In this document: piece by piece, positions 1-8,214 of the stretch
How positions within the stretch are numbered: position 1 is the first letter of the stretch
Layout of the letters: each line of letters begins with the position of its first letter
Assembly: GCA_965200525.1 (NCBI GenBank)
Contig: OZ241368.1
Span: forward strand, 6,076,001-6,140,000
Direction: 5' to 3'
Length of the DNA: 64,000 bases
DNA from: JANNPJ01 sp965200525
GTDB taxonomy: Bacteria > Actinomycetota > Actinomycetes > Actinomycetales > Kineosporiaceae
Made by a program: the position numbers and the translations under genes
The notes under the pieces: model-generated
Database searches by the model: none
What the model was told of the DNA's origin: nothing
Seen by the model: the letters and a program-made list of their open reading frames with translations, nothing else

Positions 1-37
1 TGGGTGGCCGTCTCGTGGGCGAGCCTGCGCCGGACAT
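1..37 (-). CDS. Start of a conservon GTP-binding protein (partial)
   Basis: Only the first 12 codons are inside the window, starting at an ATG five bases after the stop of the DUF742 gene and reading MSGAGSPTRRPP. The call rests on context: in the complete conservon at 31763-36135 the gene after the DUF742 gene is the small GTP-binding protein, whose N-terminus is also Ser/Pro-rich before its P-loop. No P-loop is visible here because the window ends first. Confidence 0.5.
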   Translation of the reverse strand, partial: MSGAGSPTRRPP

Positions 38-41
38 GGTC

Positions 42-512
42 TCAGAGGGCAGCGACACCGTGGATCAACCTTTCGATGAAATTGACGTCGTCGGCCAGGG
101 AGAGCGACGACGCCGAGGCCGAGCGAAGCAGTACACCGGCGGCAACCAGGTCGCCGGCCAGAACCTGGACGACCCCGATCGGCAGCCCGACCCTGGCCGC
201 GACCTCGGCCACCGCCACCGGGGCCTCGCAGGCAGCGATGATCATGGCCTTCTCGACCGGCCAGTCCGTGCGCGAGCGGACGTCGCGGTCGCGCACCAGC
301 ATGGTCTCGATGCCGATCCCGGCGGCTCCGCCACCGGTCCGGCCGCCGGTCACCAGGTAGGGCCGGCTCTGCCCGGCGGGCGGTTCGACCTCGACATCCG
401 CGCGGGTGGTCTCGGTCGCCTCGGCCTGGATCACCTGGCCGAGGAAAGGACGCCCGAAGCTCTCTTCCGCCTCGTGCTCCTGTTCGTCGTCGAAGCCGTC
501 GTAACCGCTCAC
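42..512 (-). CDS. DUF742 family protein of conservon 1
   Basis: A 156-residue protein starting at a GTG that overlaps the stop of the roadblock gene by four bases (GTGA). The first 50 residues are acidic and probably disordered. The DUF742 core follows: SRPYLVTGGRT at about 49-59, then a winged-helix-like C-terminal half (EKAMIIAACEAPVAVAEVAA, then GVVQVLAGDLVAAGVL). DUF742 proteins are the third member of actinobacterial conservons, thought to work with a membrane kinase, a roadblock protein and a Ras-like GTPase as a G-protein-like complex at the membrane. The exact biochemical role is unknown. It lacks the long Pro-rich leader of its paralogue at 32343. Confidence 0.9.
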   Translation of the reverse strand: MSGYDGFDDEQEHEAEESFGRPFLGQVIQAEATETTRADVEVEPPAGQSRPYLVTGGRTGGGAAGIGIETMLVRDRDVRSRTDWPVEKAMIIAACEAPVAVAEVAARVGLPIGVVQVLAGDLVAAGVLLRSASASSLSLADDVNFIERLIHGVAAL

Positions 513-955
513 AGCGCCAGATTCGCCTTGAGCTCGTTGATCAGCTCGGGAGTGAGCAGGGCGCCGACCCGGCCGACCAGCATGGCTGTCTCGTAGCCGA
601 CCAGCCCCAGGTCGCAGTGCCGGGAGGTGACGACGCCGAGACAGGCCCGGCCGCTGATCAGGGAGGCGATCAGGTAGCCACCGGCGAACTCGATGATCAC
701 CTGGGTCAGGCCGCCCTTGTTCAGCAACCGGCTGGCACTGGCGGCCAGGGTGGTCATGCCCGAGACGGTGGCGCCCAGCTTGTCGGCGGCGCCGCGGTCC
801 ATCTGGACCGACATCGCCATCAGCAGGCCGTCGGACGACACTCCGATGACCTGCTCGACCTCGGGGGTCTCGCGCACGAAGTTGTCCAGCATCCAGCTCA
901 CGTTCTGGGCGGCCGGGCTCAGCGGAACGGTGCCGGCATGGCCGTGAACGCTCAT
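509..955 (-). CDS. Roadblock/LC7 domain protein of conservon 1
   Basis: A 148-residue single-domain protein. The roadblock/LC7 fold is indicated by WMLDNFVRETPEVEQVIGVS, the SSDGLLMAMS strand, and the conserved CLGVVTSRHCDLGLVGYE segment at about 104-121. In Streptomyces conservons the equivalent protein binds the kinase and is believed to modulate the partner GTPase, as MglB does for MglA. It overlaps the kinase stop by four bases (ATGA) and the next gene by four bases, so translation of the three is coupled. The 141-residue paralogue in conservon 2 shares the core but not the N-terminus. Confidence 0.93.
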   Translation of the reverse strand: MSVHGHAGTVPLSPAAQNVSWMLDNFVRETPEVEQVIGVSSDGLLMAMSVQMDRGAADKLGATVSGMTTLAASASRLLNKGGLTQVIIEFAGGYLIASLISGRACLGVVTSRHCDLGLVGYETAMLVGRVGALLTPELINELKANLAL

Positions 956-3348
956 ACGTTTCTCCCGTGGTTGTCGTCGTCGTTGGCGTCGTGACGGTCG
1001 CTGTCGCGCAGGGCCCGGGCGGTGCCGGCCTGGAGCCCGGCCAGCTGACGGCCGATGGTCGAGGGGTCGCGGACCGGGGTCTCGTCCTCCTGGGCCCCGA
1101 CCGAGGTGCCCAGTTCGGCCAGCTGGGCTCCACGGACCCGGCGCGGTGCGGCGCCGGGCGCGGCGCCGGCCGGCGGGGGTGGGGGCGAATCGGCGGCCGG
1201 AGCGACCGGGGAGGTCCGGGCGACCGGTTGAAAACCGTTGTCCCGGCGGGCGGCGGCGACTCCGGACTGCAGCGACGACAGCTGCGAACGGACCACTCGG
1301 GCGTCGGCCAGGGCCGGCAGCTGGGGCTGGGACGCCCCGGTCGGCTCGGCCAGGTCGCCCAGCTGGGCGCCCCGGATCCGGCGGCCCACCGGCCGGTCGG
1401 CCCCGACCGGGGCCAGGTCCGGGCTCTCCGGTGTGCGGGTGCGGGTGGGCAGGTGCGGCGCTGGGCCCGGGCGAGCCGGCGCGGACGGTCGGGCCGCCGG
1501 GGCGGGCTGAGCCGGCTGGGAGGGCTGGATCGGCTGGGAGGGCTGGGCCGGTGACGGCGGGAACGCCGGGTACCCGCCGGCCGCGGCCGGTGCGGCCGGG
1601 TAGGCCGGAGCGGCCGGGTAGGCCGGAGCCGAGGGATGGGCCGGATACGCGGGACCGTCGGGGGATGAGGCCGGTGCCGGCGGCAGGGACGGGGCCTGCG
1701 GCTGGGCGGTGGGCAGGGCCGGGGCCCGCATCGGGACCGGGGCCGCCGCCGGAGCGGCGGTCAGCGGCTCGCGGGGCGGGGGAGAGGAGTTGATCAAAGG
1801 AACCTTCGTGACGTCGCGGAAGCTGGCCGGAATGACGGCGTCGCTGATCATGGAGGCGGGGACCAGGATCATGGCGGTCAGGCCGGCCTGGTCGGAGGGC
1901 AGCAGCTGGACGAAGATGCCACGCCGGGCGGCGATCCGGCCGACCACGTGGTGCCCGAGGACCTTGGTGTCCGGACGGCGCGAGCCGGCCTGGGAGATGC
2001 GCAGGTTGGCCAGCTCGAGATCTTCGTCGGGCATGCCGAGACCCTCGTCGACCAGGTCGAACTGGTACCCGCTGGGGGTCAGCCGGCCGACCACGACCAC
2101 CTGGTGCTCGCGGGGCGAGAACCGGGTGCCGTTCTCCAGCAGCTCGGCGATCATGTGGGTGAGGTCGGCGGCCACCGAGCCGTGCACCTTGGCGTGGTCC
2201 ATGTGGTGGACCGTGACCCGGGTGTACTCCTCGATCTCGGACAGCGCCGCGCGGAGCACGTCGTCCATGGCGATCGGGTGCGACCAGGTACGGGTCTGCT
2301 TGGCTCCGGCCAGCACCAGCAGCGACTCGGCGTTCCGCCGGATGCGGGTGGTGAGGTGGTCGAGCCGGAACAACTTGTCCAGGGTCTGCGAGTCGCGCTC
2401 GTCCCGTTCCAGCTCGGTGACGTAGGTGAGCATCCGGGTCAGCAGGCTCTGGTTGCGCCGTCCCAGGTTGACCAGGGTCTCGGCGTTGGCCTCCTCGTTG
2501 CGCCGCTGCTCCAGGGCCAGCTCGACCGCGCTGTCCTGCAGCGTGGTCAGCGCGCTGGCCAGCTCGGCCAGCTCGTCGGAGCTGCGGACCTGGAACTTGG
2601 GCAAAGTCGGTCGCGGTGCCCCGGCGGGCAGGGTGGCGATGTCGGCCACGACCCGCGGCAGCCGGTTGTTGGCCGCGTCGAGCGCGGAGGCGGTCAGCGA
2701 CCGCACCGGGCCGACGATCTCCCGGATGACGGCGATCACGGCCAGGGTGGCCAGCAGCAGGAGCAGGGCGCTGGAACCGTAGATGATCTTGATGCGGCGT
2801 GAGACCGAGGCGCTCTGGTCGGCGATCAGCGCGTCCACCGAGCTCTGCCGGTAGGCGACGATGTTGTCGACCAGGTCGCTGGGGAAGGCCTCGATGTTCT
2901 TGACCGTGCCGGCCACGTTCACGTTGTCGCCGTACTTGGCGGCGACGAATCGTTCCAGCGCGGCCCGGTACTCGATGGTCACGGCCGCGTGCGAGGTCTT
3001 GAACTCCTGCAGCGTGGTACGCAGCCGCGGGTCCTCGGGCCCGACGTTGGCCAGCAGTTGCGCCGTCAGCGTGCTGACCGCGGTGACCTGCTGGTCGTAG
3101 GCCTTCTTGAGCGCGTTGTACTCCTCGGCGTTGCCGGCCTGGAGCAGGATCTGCTGGAAGTCGAGCACCTGCCGGCCGAAGACGACCTGCATCGAGCGGG
3201 CCGCCGAACGCTGAGCGATCTGCCCGTTGATGAGGTTGTCGTACTGCTTGGAGGTCGACGAGACCTGGGCCGACAGCACCAGGATCGTGGCCAGCAGGAC
3301 CAGCAGCAAGGTCCCCACCAGGAGGCCGAGCTTCTGAGCGATCTTCAT
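952..3348 (-). CDS. Conservon 1 membrane sensor histidine kinase with long Pro-rich tail
   Basis: 798 residues. TM1 is at about 8-28, followed by a helical extracytoplasmic sensor (30-189), TM2 at 190-209 and a HAMP-like linker. The dimerisation region reads NLGRRNQSLLTR and LDHLTTRIRR (329-338), where His331 is the likely phosphoacceptor. The ATPase domain has an N-box (ELLENGTRFSP, 402-412), a G1 box (DEGLGMP, 434-440) and GHHVVGRIA. Residues 500-798 form a Pro/Ala-rich tail. It carries two copies of a module: RRIRGAQLGDL plus VRSQLSSLQSG (656-701) and RRVRGAQLAEL plus IGRQLAGLQAG (736-781). The start follows GGGAG with 7-base spacing. Unlike the conservon 2 kinase, a NIT domain is not obvious; the sensor is a shorter four-helix type. 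Confidence 0.92.
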   Translation of the reverse strand: MKIAQKLGLLVGTLLLVLLATILVLSAQVSSTSKQYDNLINGQIAQRSAARSMQVVFGRQVLDFQQILLQAGNAEEYNALKKAYDQQVTAVSTLTAQLLANVGPEDPRLRTTLQEFKTSHAAVTIEYRAALERFVAAKYGDNVNVAGTVKNIEAFPSDLVDNIVAYRQSSVDALIADQSASVSRRIKIIYGSSALLLLLATLAVIAVIREIVGPVRSLTASALDAANNRLPRVVADIATLPAGAPRPTLPKFQVRSSDELAELASALTTLQDSAVELALEQRRNEEANAETLVNLGRRNQSLLTRMLTYVTELERDERDSQTLDKLFRLDHLTTRIRRNAESLLVLAGAKQTRTWSHPIAMDDVLRAALSEIEEYTRVTVHHMDHAKVHGSVAADLTHMIAELLENGTRFSPREHQVVVVGRLTPSGYQFDLVDEGLGMPDEDLELANLRISQAGSRRPDTKVLGHHVVGRIAARRGIFVQLLPSDQAGLTAMILVPASMISDAVIPASFRDVTKVPLINSSPPPREPLTAAPAAAPVPMRAPALPTAQPQAPSLPPAPASSPDGPAYPAHPSAPAYPAAPAYPAAPAAAGGYPAFPPSPAQPSQPIQPSQPAQPAPAARPSAPARPGPAPHLPTRTRTPESPDLAPVGADRPVGRRIRGAQLGDLAEPTGASQPQLPALADARVVRSQLSSLQSGVAAARRDNGFQPVARTSPVAPAADSPPPPPAGAAPGAAPRRVRGAQLAELGTSVGAQEDETPVRDPSTIGRQLAGLQAGTARALRDSDRHDANDDDNHGRNV

Positions 3349-3421
3349 CTAGGAACTCCCGGGCACGGTGGCGCGCTGACGTGGGGGCCGTCCTGGGCGC
3401 AGGAGCGGTGAGGTGAGGCGG

Positions 3422-4045
3422 TCATGTCGGCAGGTCGTCCACGTTCTGCCAGAGCAGCGCGGCCAGGTCGGCGGCGACCCCGTCCGCGCCCGACGGTTGG
3501 GTCGGTTGAGCCGGTTGAGCCGGTCGGGACCAGTGGTCGGCCTCGGGAGCCTCGCGGGGCTGGCCGGGCCAGGCGCCGGCCGGTACCGGCGGCGGCGGCC
3601 ACGACTGCGGGGCCCCACCCGGGTCGGTCGGCGGATCCGCGTCGGCCAGGGGCGCGGCGTAGGCCGGAGCGATCGGCTCGGCCCCCGACCGGTAGGCCGG
3701 CTCGGACGTCGCGGCGTCCGGCAGCGGCGTCATCAGGGGTTCGAAGTCTCCGCCCTGCTGCACCACCACCTCGGCGCTGACCAGCTGGTCGATGTTCTGG
3801 ATGCGGACGCCGAACGGCGCTCCGGGCAGGCTGACCACGATGTCGAACCGGACCCGCCGGGCCGCCACGCCGGCCACCGCGGCCAGCGACGCCCGGAACG
3901 AGCCGTCGAAGTCGATCTCCTCGATCGAGAGGCCGGTGAGCTCGGCCAGCACGTCGGTCTTCTCTTTCAGGAACAGCTCCAGCGCGCGGGCGCGGTCGAG
4001 GCGCTCCTCGAGGGCCCGTCGCCGCCCAATCAGATCGCTGCTCAT
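3422..4045 (-). CDS. Uncharacterised protein leading conservon 1
   Basis: 207 residues, not recognised. An AGGAGGGA Shine-Dalgarno sits six bases before the ATG. Residues 1-45 are a charged, probably coiled-coil helix (RRRALEERLDRARALELFLKEK). A compact segment of about 45-105 (FDGSFRASLAAVAGVAARRVRFDIVV) follows. Residues 105-185 are Pro/Gly-rich and probably disordered, and the protein ends in a short acidic amphipathic peptide (ADLAALLWQNVDDLPT). It lies 73 bases before the conservon kinase on the same strand, so it is probably co-transcribed. The Pro-rich linker resembles that of the kinase tail, which suggests a scaffold or adaptor role; this is inference. There is no signal peptide or membrane segment. 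Confidence 0.75.
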   Translation of the reverse strand: MSSDLIGRRRALEERLDRARALELFLKEKTDVLAELTGLSIEEIDFDGSFRASLAAVAGVAARRVRFDIVVSLPGAPFGVRIQNIDQLVSAEVVVQQGGDFEPLMTPLPDAATSEPAYRSGAEPIAPAYAAPLADADPPTDPGGAPQSWPPPPVPAGAWPGQPREAPEADHWSRPAQPAQPTQPSGADGVAADLAALLWQNVDDLPT

Positions 4046-4206
4046 GCCGGTCCCTCCTCGCCCTGCAAACCTTTCCGACTAGCCCACCGTTGGCCCACCC
4101 CGTACGGCCCGAGCGCGCAAAACAAGTTCAAACCCCTGGCACTGATCAATTCGGGGCACAGGTGAGTGTCCTAGCCCACACCGCCACTGGATACCGCCAA
4201 ACGGGT

Positions 4207-4236
4207 CATTGACAACATTGGGTGTCAATGTATACA
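4207..4236. promoter_or_regulatory. Inverted repeat upstream of conservon 1
   Basis: CATTGACA (4207-4214) and TGTCAATG (4223-4230) form a perfect 8-base inverted repeat around an 8-base spacer, overlapped by the palindrome TGTATACA (4229-4236). It lies about 160 bases before the conservon leader gene and just beyond the stop of the gene at 4258. The AT-rich arms look more like a regulator binding site than a GC-rich actinobacterial terminator. The rest of 4046-4206 shows nothing else recognisable. Confidence 0.35.
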
Positions 4237-4257
4237 CCAGCCCCACCCGTCACACCG

Positions 4258-4983
4258 TTATTCGTACGGATCCACCGGCGCGGAAATTTTCTCGACCGCG
4301 CTGGCGTCGAGTTCGGGGACCCCGTCGGCCCCCATCCCGCGGAAGGTGCCGGTCACGGTGAACCAGGTGTCCCGGACCGGTGTGCCGGCCGGGGCGCCCG
4401 ACACCCGCGCCACCGCGGCCACGGCGTCGGCCGCGCAGCAGGCGATCTGATAGCGGGCGAGCTGGAAGCCGGCCCCGTCGACCGGCCGGGCGACGAACCC
4501 GGTGATCCGCAACTGGGCCCCGCGCAGGGTGGTGCCACCGTGGTCGAAGGCCCGCTGGTCGAACTCGAGCATGGTCATCGGGTGGGCCTGGCTGCCCGCG
4601 GCCAGCGGCCGGAACTCGCCGGCGCCGGCGGGCGCGGCGCTGACCCGGCTCCGGTCCACCCCGAAGCTGCCCAGCGCGGGCGGCACCACCAGCAGCAGGG
4701 CCAGCACCGGGACCAGCAGCAGCCAGCCGATCCGGCTGTGGTGGTCGTGGTCGTGGCCGGCGTCCTCGGGCTCGGCGTGTTCGTGGTCGGACCCCGGGGC
4801 GCGGCCACCACGCAGCTCGCCGGTCACGGTCGCGGCGCCGAGCAGGGCCAGGAGCACCCCGGCCAGCAGCAGCCAGTGCCCCATCCCGACCCGGACGTAG
4901 CGCTGGTAGGCGTCGGTCACGGTCAGCCGGATCAGCATCACCCCGACCAGCAGCACGGTCGTGCCGCCGACCAGCGGCGTCAC
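4258..4983 (-). CDS. TIGR03943/DUF1980 family membrane protein (YcgQ type)
   Basis: 241 residues. The GTG start overlaps the permease stop (GTGA), so the two are translated together. There are two N-terminal membrane segments (about 5-22 and 35-55), then a His/Asp-rich loop (DHEHAEPEDAGHDHDHH, about 68-84), a third membrane segment (RIGWLLLVPVLALLLVVPPAL) and an extracytoplasmic domain. That domain includes the family-typical GFVARPV and YQIACCAADA segments, the latter with a Cys-Cys pair. The family always pairs with a YcgR/YraQ-type permease. Its substrate is not established; the His-rich loop suggests divalent metal. Confidence 0.85.
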   Translation of the reverse strand: MTPLVGGTTVLLVGVMLIRLTVTDAYQRYVRVGMGHWLLLAGVLLALLGAATVTGELRGGRAPGSDHEHAEPEDAGHDHDHHSRIGWLLLVPVLALLLVVPPALGSFGVDRSRVSAAPAGAGEFRPLAAGSQAHPMTMLEFDQRAFDHGGTTLRGAQLRITGFVARPVDGAGFQLARYQIACCAADAVAAVARVSGAPAGTPVRDTWFTVTGTFRGMGADGVPELDASAVEKISAPVDPYE

Positions 4984-6008
4984 AGCACCCACCAGCCGAC
5001 CAGCACGGCCGACCCGAGGGCACAGACGAAGGTCAGGGGCGCGAACCGGAGGGTGAAGGCCCGGCCGAAGGTGCCCGCCTGCAAGGCGATCAACTTGACG
5101 TCGACCATCGGGCCGACGATCAGGAAGGCCAGCCGGGCGGTGGGGGAGAACTGCTTGAGACCGGCGGCGACGAAGGCGTCGGCCTCCGAGCAGATCGCCA
5201 GGACCACGGCCAGCACGGCCAGGGCCAGCACCGAGAACACCGGCGAGCCGGCGAACACGTCGATCACCGAGCGGGGCACCGCCGTCTGCAGGGACGCCGC
5301 GGCGGCGGCCCCGACCACCAGGTAGCCGCCGGCGGAGAGGAAGTCGTGCCGGGCCGTGGTGGCGAACACCGTGACCGCCCGGACGCCGGGGGGCGGGGCC
5401 GCCGCGGGCCGGATCACCGAGGCCAGCAGCTCGGCCCGGCCGAACGCGGTCCAGGCCAGGCCGACGCCCACGGCGGCCAGCAGGCTGGCCGCGAACCGGG
5501 CCAGCACCATCTCCGGCTGCCCCGGGAAGGCCACCGCGGTCGACACCAGCACGACCGGATTGATCGCCGGCGCCGAGAGCAGAAAGGTGAGGGCCGCGGC
5601 CGGGGTGACGCCGCGGGCCATCAGCCGGCGGGCGATCGGCACCGACCCGCACTCGCAGCCGGGCAGGGCCGCCCCGGCCAGCGCCGCCACCGGCACGGCG
5701 TAGACCGGCCGGCTCGGGAACAACCGGGAGATGGCCGAGGCCGGCACGAACGCGGCCACGACCGCGCTGACCGTCACCCCGAGCACCAGGAACGGCAGGG
5801 CCTGCACCGTGACGGCGACGAAGACGGTGGCCCAGTTGGCCACGGCCGGCTTCTCCAGCAGCCCGACCAGGCGCGGGCGGGCCAGCACGGCCAGGATCAG
5901 CAGGACGGCGACCGGGGCCAGGGCGAGCTCGGCCGGCCACCGGCCCGACGGCCCGGCGCCGGCCGGATCCGTGGCCTGCGGGGCCGGGGGAGCCTGCTCG
6001 ACGGTCAC
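4980..6008 (-). CDS. Permease of the DUF318/YraQ (YcgR) family
   Basis: 342 residues with about eight hydrophobic helices after a 28-residue cytoplasmic leader. The family hallmark PGCECGSVPIARRL lies at about residues 119-132, with a second conserved segment LAICSEADAFVAAG near 265. Both halves have the internal similarity expected of this permease fold (LSAPAINPVV and VGPMVDVKL). Start is GTG with AGGG eight bases upstream. It forms a two-gene operon with the TIGR03943 gene. These permeases are thought to export small solutes or metals; substrate not known. Confidence 0.88.
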   Translation of the reverse strand: MTVEQAPPAPQATDPAGAGPSGRWPAELALAPVAVLLILAVLARPRLVGLLEKPAVANWATVFVAVTVQALPFLVLGVTVSAVVAAFVPASAISRLFPSRPVYAVPVAALAGAALPGCECGSVPIARRLMARGVTPAAALTFLLSAPAINPVVLVSTAVAFPGQPEMVLARFAASLLAAVGVGLAWTAFGRAELLASVIRPAAAPPPGVRAVTVFATTARHDFLSAGGYLVVGAAAAASLQTAVPRSVIDVFAGSPVFSVLALAVLAVVLAICSEADAFVAAGLKQFSPTARLAFLIVGPMVDVKLIALQAGTFGRAFTLRFAPLTFVCALGSAVLVGWWVL

Positions 6009-6038
6009 GGCGCAACCCTAAACGTTTGCTCTGCCCCT

Positions 6039-6101
6039 GTTCACTCCACTTGCGGTGCACTTAAGGTGATCCGCGAAGAGTTCACCTTTTACTTACCGAA
6101 A
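6039..6101 (+). promoter_or_regulatory. Possible Pho-box-like direct repeats
   Basis: In the divergent region between the permease and the 5'-nucleotidase, GTTCACTCCAC (6039) and GTTCACCTTTT followed by ACTTACCGAAA (6080-6101) resemble the 11-base direct repeat units of actinobacterial PhoP sites (core GTTCACC). A secreted phosphomonoesterase is a typical PhoP target, so the location fits. The match is partial, and the repeats are not a clean 11-base series. Confidence 0.3.
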
Positions 6102-6191
6102 GCTCCACCACGGTGAGTCGGCGGTGAGTCAGAGTGTGGCCGCAGCCGGCCGCCCGGCCCGGTAGCAGTGGTGAACGGTGGAGGGGCTCTC

Positions 6192-8099
6192 GTGAAAATC
6201 ATGCGACCAGGCAAGGTCTTCGGCTCGCGGGCCACTCAGGGTGGGCTGGTCGCGGTGAGCCTCGGCGCGGTGCTGCTGGCCCCGCTGGCCGCCGGCGGCC
6301 CGGCCGCCTCGGCCGCGCCGCGGATCGGTGGGGCCGCCTCGCTGACCGACGCGCTGTCGGTGAGCTTCGCCAAGCCCGACCACGGCGCCCGCACCAGCAC
6401 GGTGCACGTGCTGGCCTGGAACGACTTCCACGGCAACCTGGAGCCGGCCGGGCTCAACGTCTACGGCAAGTTCGCCGGTGGCGCCGCCTACCTGGCCAAG
6501 CTGGTCAAGGATCGGCAGGCCGCCTACGGCCGCAGCCAGGCCACCGTGCTGGCCGGTGACAACATCGGGGCCGCCCCGCTGGCCAATGCGCTGTTCAACG
6601 AGGAGCCGGCGATCATCGCCGACAACCTGATGCACGTCGACTTCTCCTCGGTCGGCAACCACGAGTTCGACAAGGGCTCGGCCGAGCTGCTGCGGATCGA
6701 GAAGGGCGGCTGCAAGCCGGTCACCGGCTGCCTGGGCGCGCCCTACCTGAAGGCCGACGGCCACACCACCAAGACCTACCCCGGCGCCGACTTCCCTTAT
6801 CTGTCGGCCAATGTCACCAACACCTCGACCGCCCGGACGCTGTTTCCGGCCTACGGGATCAAGAAGCTGAAGACGTCGGACCACCGCGACGTCAAGCTCG
6901 GTTTCATCGGTGAGGTGCTCAAGGACACGCCCACCATCGTGACGCCGTCCGGAGTCGCCGGGCTGAGCTTCACCGACGAGGCCACGGCGGCCAACAAGGC
7001 GGTCAAGGACCTGAAGAAGAAGGGCGTGAAGATCCCGATCCTGGTGATTCACCAGGGCGGTTTCCAGAGCGGGACGGCGGCCCTCAACGGCTGCGCCGGC
7101 AACCTGGCCGGCAGCCCGATCGCTGACATCGCGGCCAAGCTCGACCCCTCGATCAAGATCATCATTTCCGGCCACACGCACGCCGAGTACCGCTGCACCA
7201 TCACCACCAACGGGGTCACCCGGCTGATCACCAGCGCCTCGTCGTTCGGCCGGATCCTCAGCGACCTGACTCTCACGGTCAACGACCGGACCGGCGAGCT
7301 GGTCCAGGCCGACGCGGCCAACACCATCGTCGAGAACGCGCTCAACACGCCGGGCGCCGGAGTCGTCCGCCAGGCCGACCCGAGCAAGGCCGACCCGACC
7401 GTGCAGAAGGTCGTCGACCAGTACGTGGCCGCCTCGGCCCCGCTGGCCAACAAGGTCATCGGCTCGGTCCAGGGCGACCTGACCCGGACCGCGACCGGCG
7501 AGTCCACCCTGGGCGACGCCATCGCCGACGCCCAGCTGGCCTCGACGTCCTCGGCCACCACCGGCAACGCGGTCGTCGCGTTCATGAACCCGGGCGGGAT
7601 CCGGGCCGACCTGCTGGCCGCCCAGTCGACCGGCGGTGAGGCGGTCGGTGAGGTCACCTACGGCGAGGCCTTCACCGTGCAGCCGTTCGGCAACAGCCTG
7701 GTCACCAAGACGCTCACCGGAGCCCAGCTCCGCAGCCTGCTCGAGCAGCAGTGGGCCGGCTGCGGGGGCCAGATCACCAGCAAGACCCTGCAGATCTCGG
7801 CCGGGCTGAAGTACGAGCAGTCGACCACGCCGTTGCCGGCCTCGCCGACCGCGGCCGACTGTGCCGCCCAGATCGGGGTGATCTCGATCAATGGGACGCC
7901 GATCGACCCGGCCGGCTCCTACCGGGTCACGATGAACAACTTCCTGGCCACCGGCGGGGACGGGTTCACCGCGTTCAACTCGGGCACCGACGTGCTCGGG
8001 GGGGCCCAGGACATCGACTCGTTCGCGGCCTACCTGTCCGCGGCCGGCCCGGCCGGCCTGCCGGTCCCGACCCTGGGCCGGATCGTGCCCAAGCCCTGA
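6192..8099 (+). CDS. Secreted bifunctional metallophosphatase/5'-nucleotidase
   Basis: 635 residues. The GTG at 6192 is preferred because GGTGGAGGGG sits five bases before it; an ATG lies three codons downstream. A basic N-terminus and hydrophobic segment ending in AAGGPAASA form a Sec signal peptide. The metallophosphatase domain shows NDFHGNLE, GDNIGAAPL, GNHEFDKG and SGHTHAEY, which supply the two-metal site. The C-terminal nucleotide-binding domain shows NPGGIRADL, PFGNSLVTKTLTG and ATGGDGF. It probably hydrolyses extracellular nucleotides to nucleosides and phosphate. Length is typical of bacterial UshA-like enzymes. No sortase signal or membrane anchor is seen. Confidence 0.93.
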   Translation: MKIMRPGKVFGSRATQGGLVAVSLGAVLLAPLAAGGPAASAAPRIGGAASLTDALSVSFAKPDHGARTSTVHVLAWNDFHGNLEPAGLNVYGKFAGGAAYLAKLVKDRQAAYGRSQATVLAGDNIGAAPLANALFNEEPAIIADNLMHVDFSSVGNHEFDKGSAELLRIEKGGCKPVTGCLGAPYLKADGHTTKTYPGADFPYLSANVTNTSTARTLFPAYGIKKLKTSDHRDVKLGFIGEVLKDTPTIVTPSGVAGLSFTDEATAANKAVKDLKKKGVKIPILVIHQGGFQSGTAALNGCAGNLAGSPIADIAAKLDPSIKIIISGHTHAEYRCTITTNGVTRLITSASSFGRILSDLTLTVNDRTGELVQADAANTIVENALNTPGAGVVRQADPSKADPTVQKVVDQYVAASAPLANKVIGSVQGDLTRTATGESTLGDAIADAQLASTSSATTGNAVVAFMNPGGIRADLLAAQSTGGEAVGEVTYGEAFTVQPFGNSLVTKTLTGAQLRSLLEQQWAGCGGQITSKTLQISAGLKYEQSTTPLPASPTAADCAAQIGVISINGTPIDPAGSYRVTMNNFLATGGDGFTAFNSGTDVLGGAQDIDSFAAYLSAAGPAGLPVPTLGRIVPKP

Positions 8100-8144
8100 T
8101 CAGGGTGTCTCCGGCCCTCAGCCGGGCCGTCCGGAGGCGTTGAG

Positions 8145-8171
8145 CCGGATCGGCCTCGCGGCCTGATCCGG
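8145..8171 (+). terminator. Hairpin after the 5'-nucleotidase gene
   Basis: CCGGATCGGCC and GGCCTGATCCGG pair as an 11-bp stem with one bulged base around a TCGC loop, 45 bases after the stop codon. There is no T-run, as is common for actinobacterial terminators. Confidence 0.55.
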
Positions 8172-8214
8172 ACCATCGACTCAGGATGGCCCGGCTGCAC
8201 GCCGATAGGACAGG

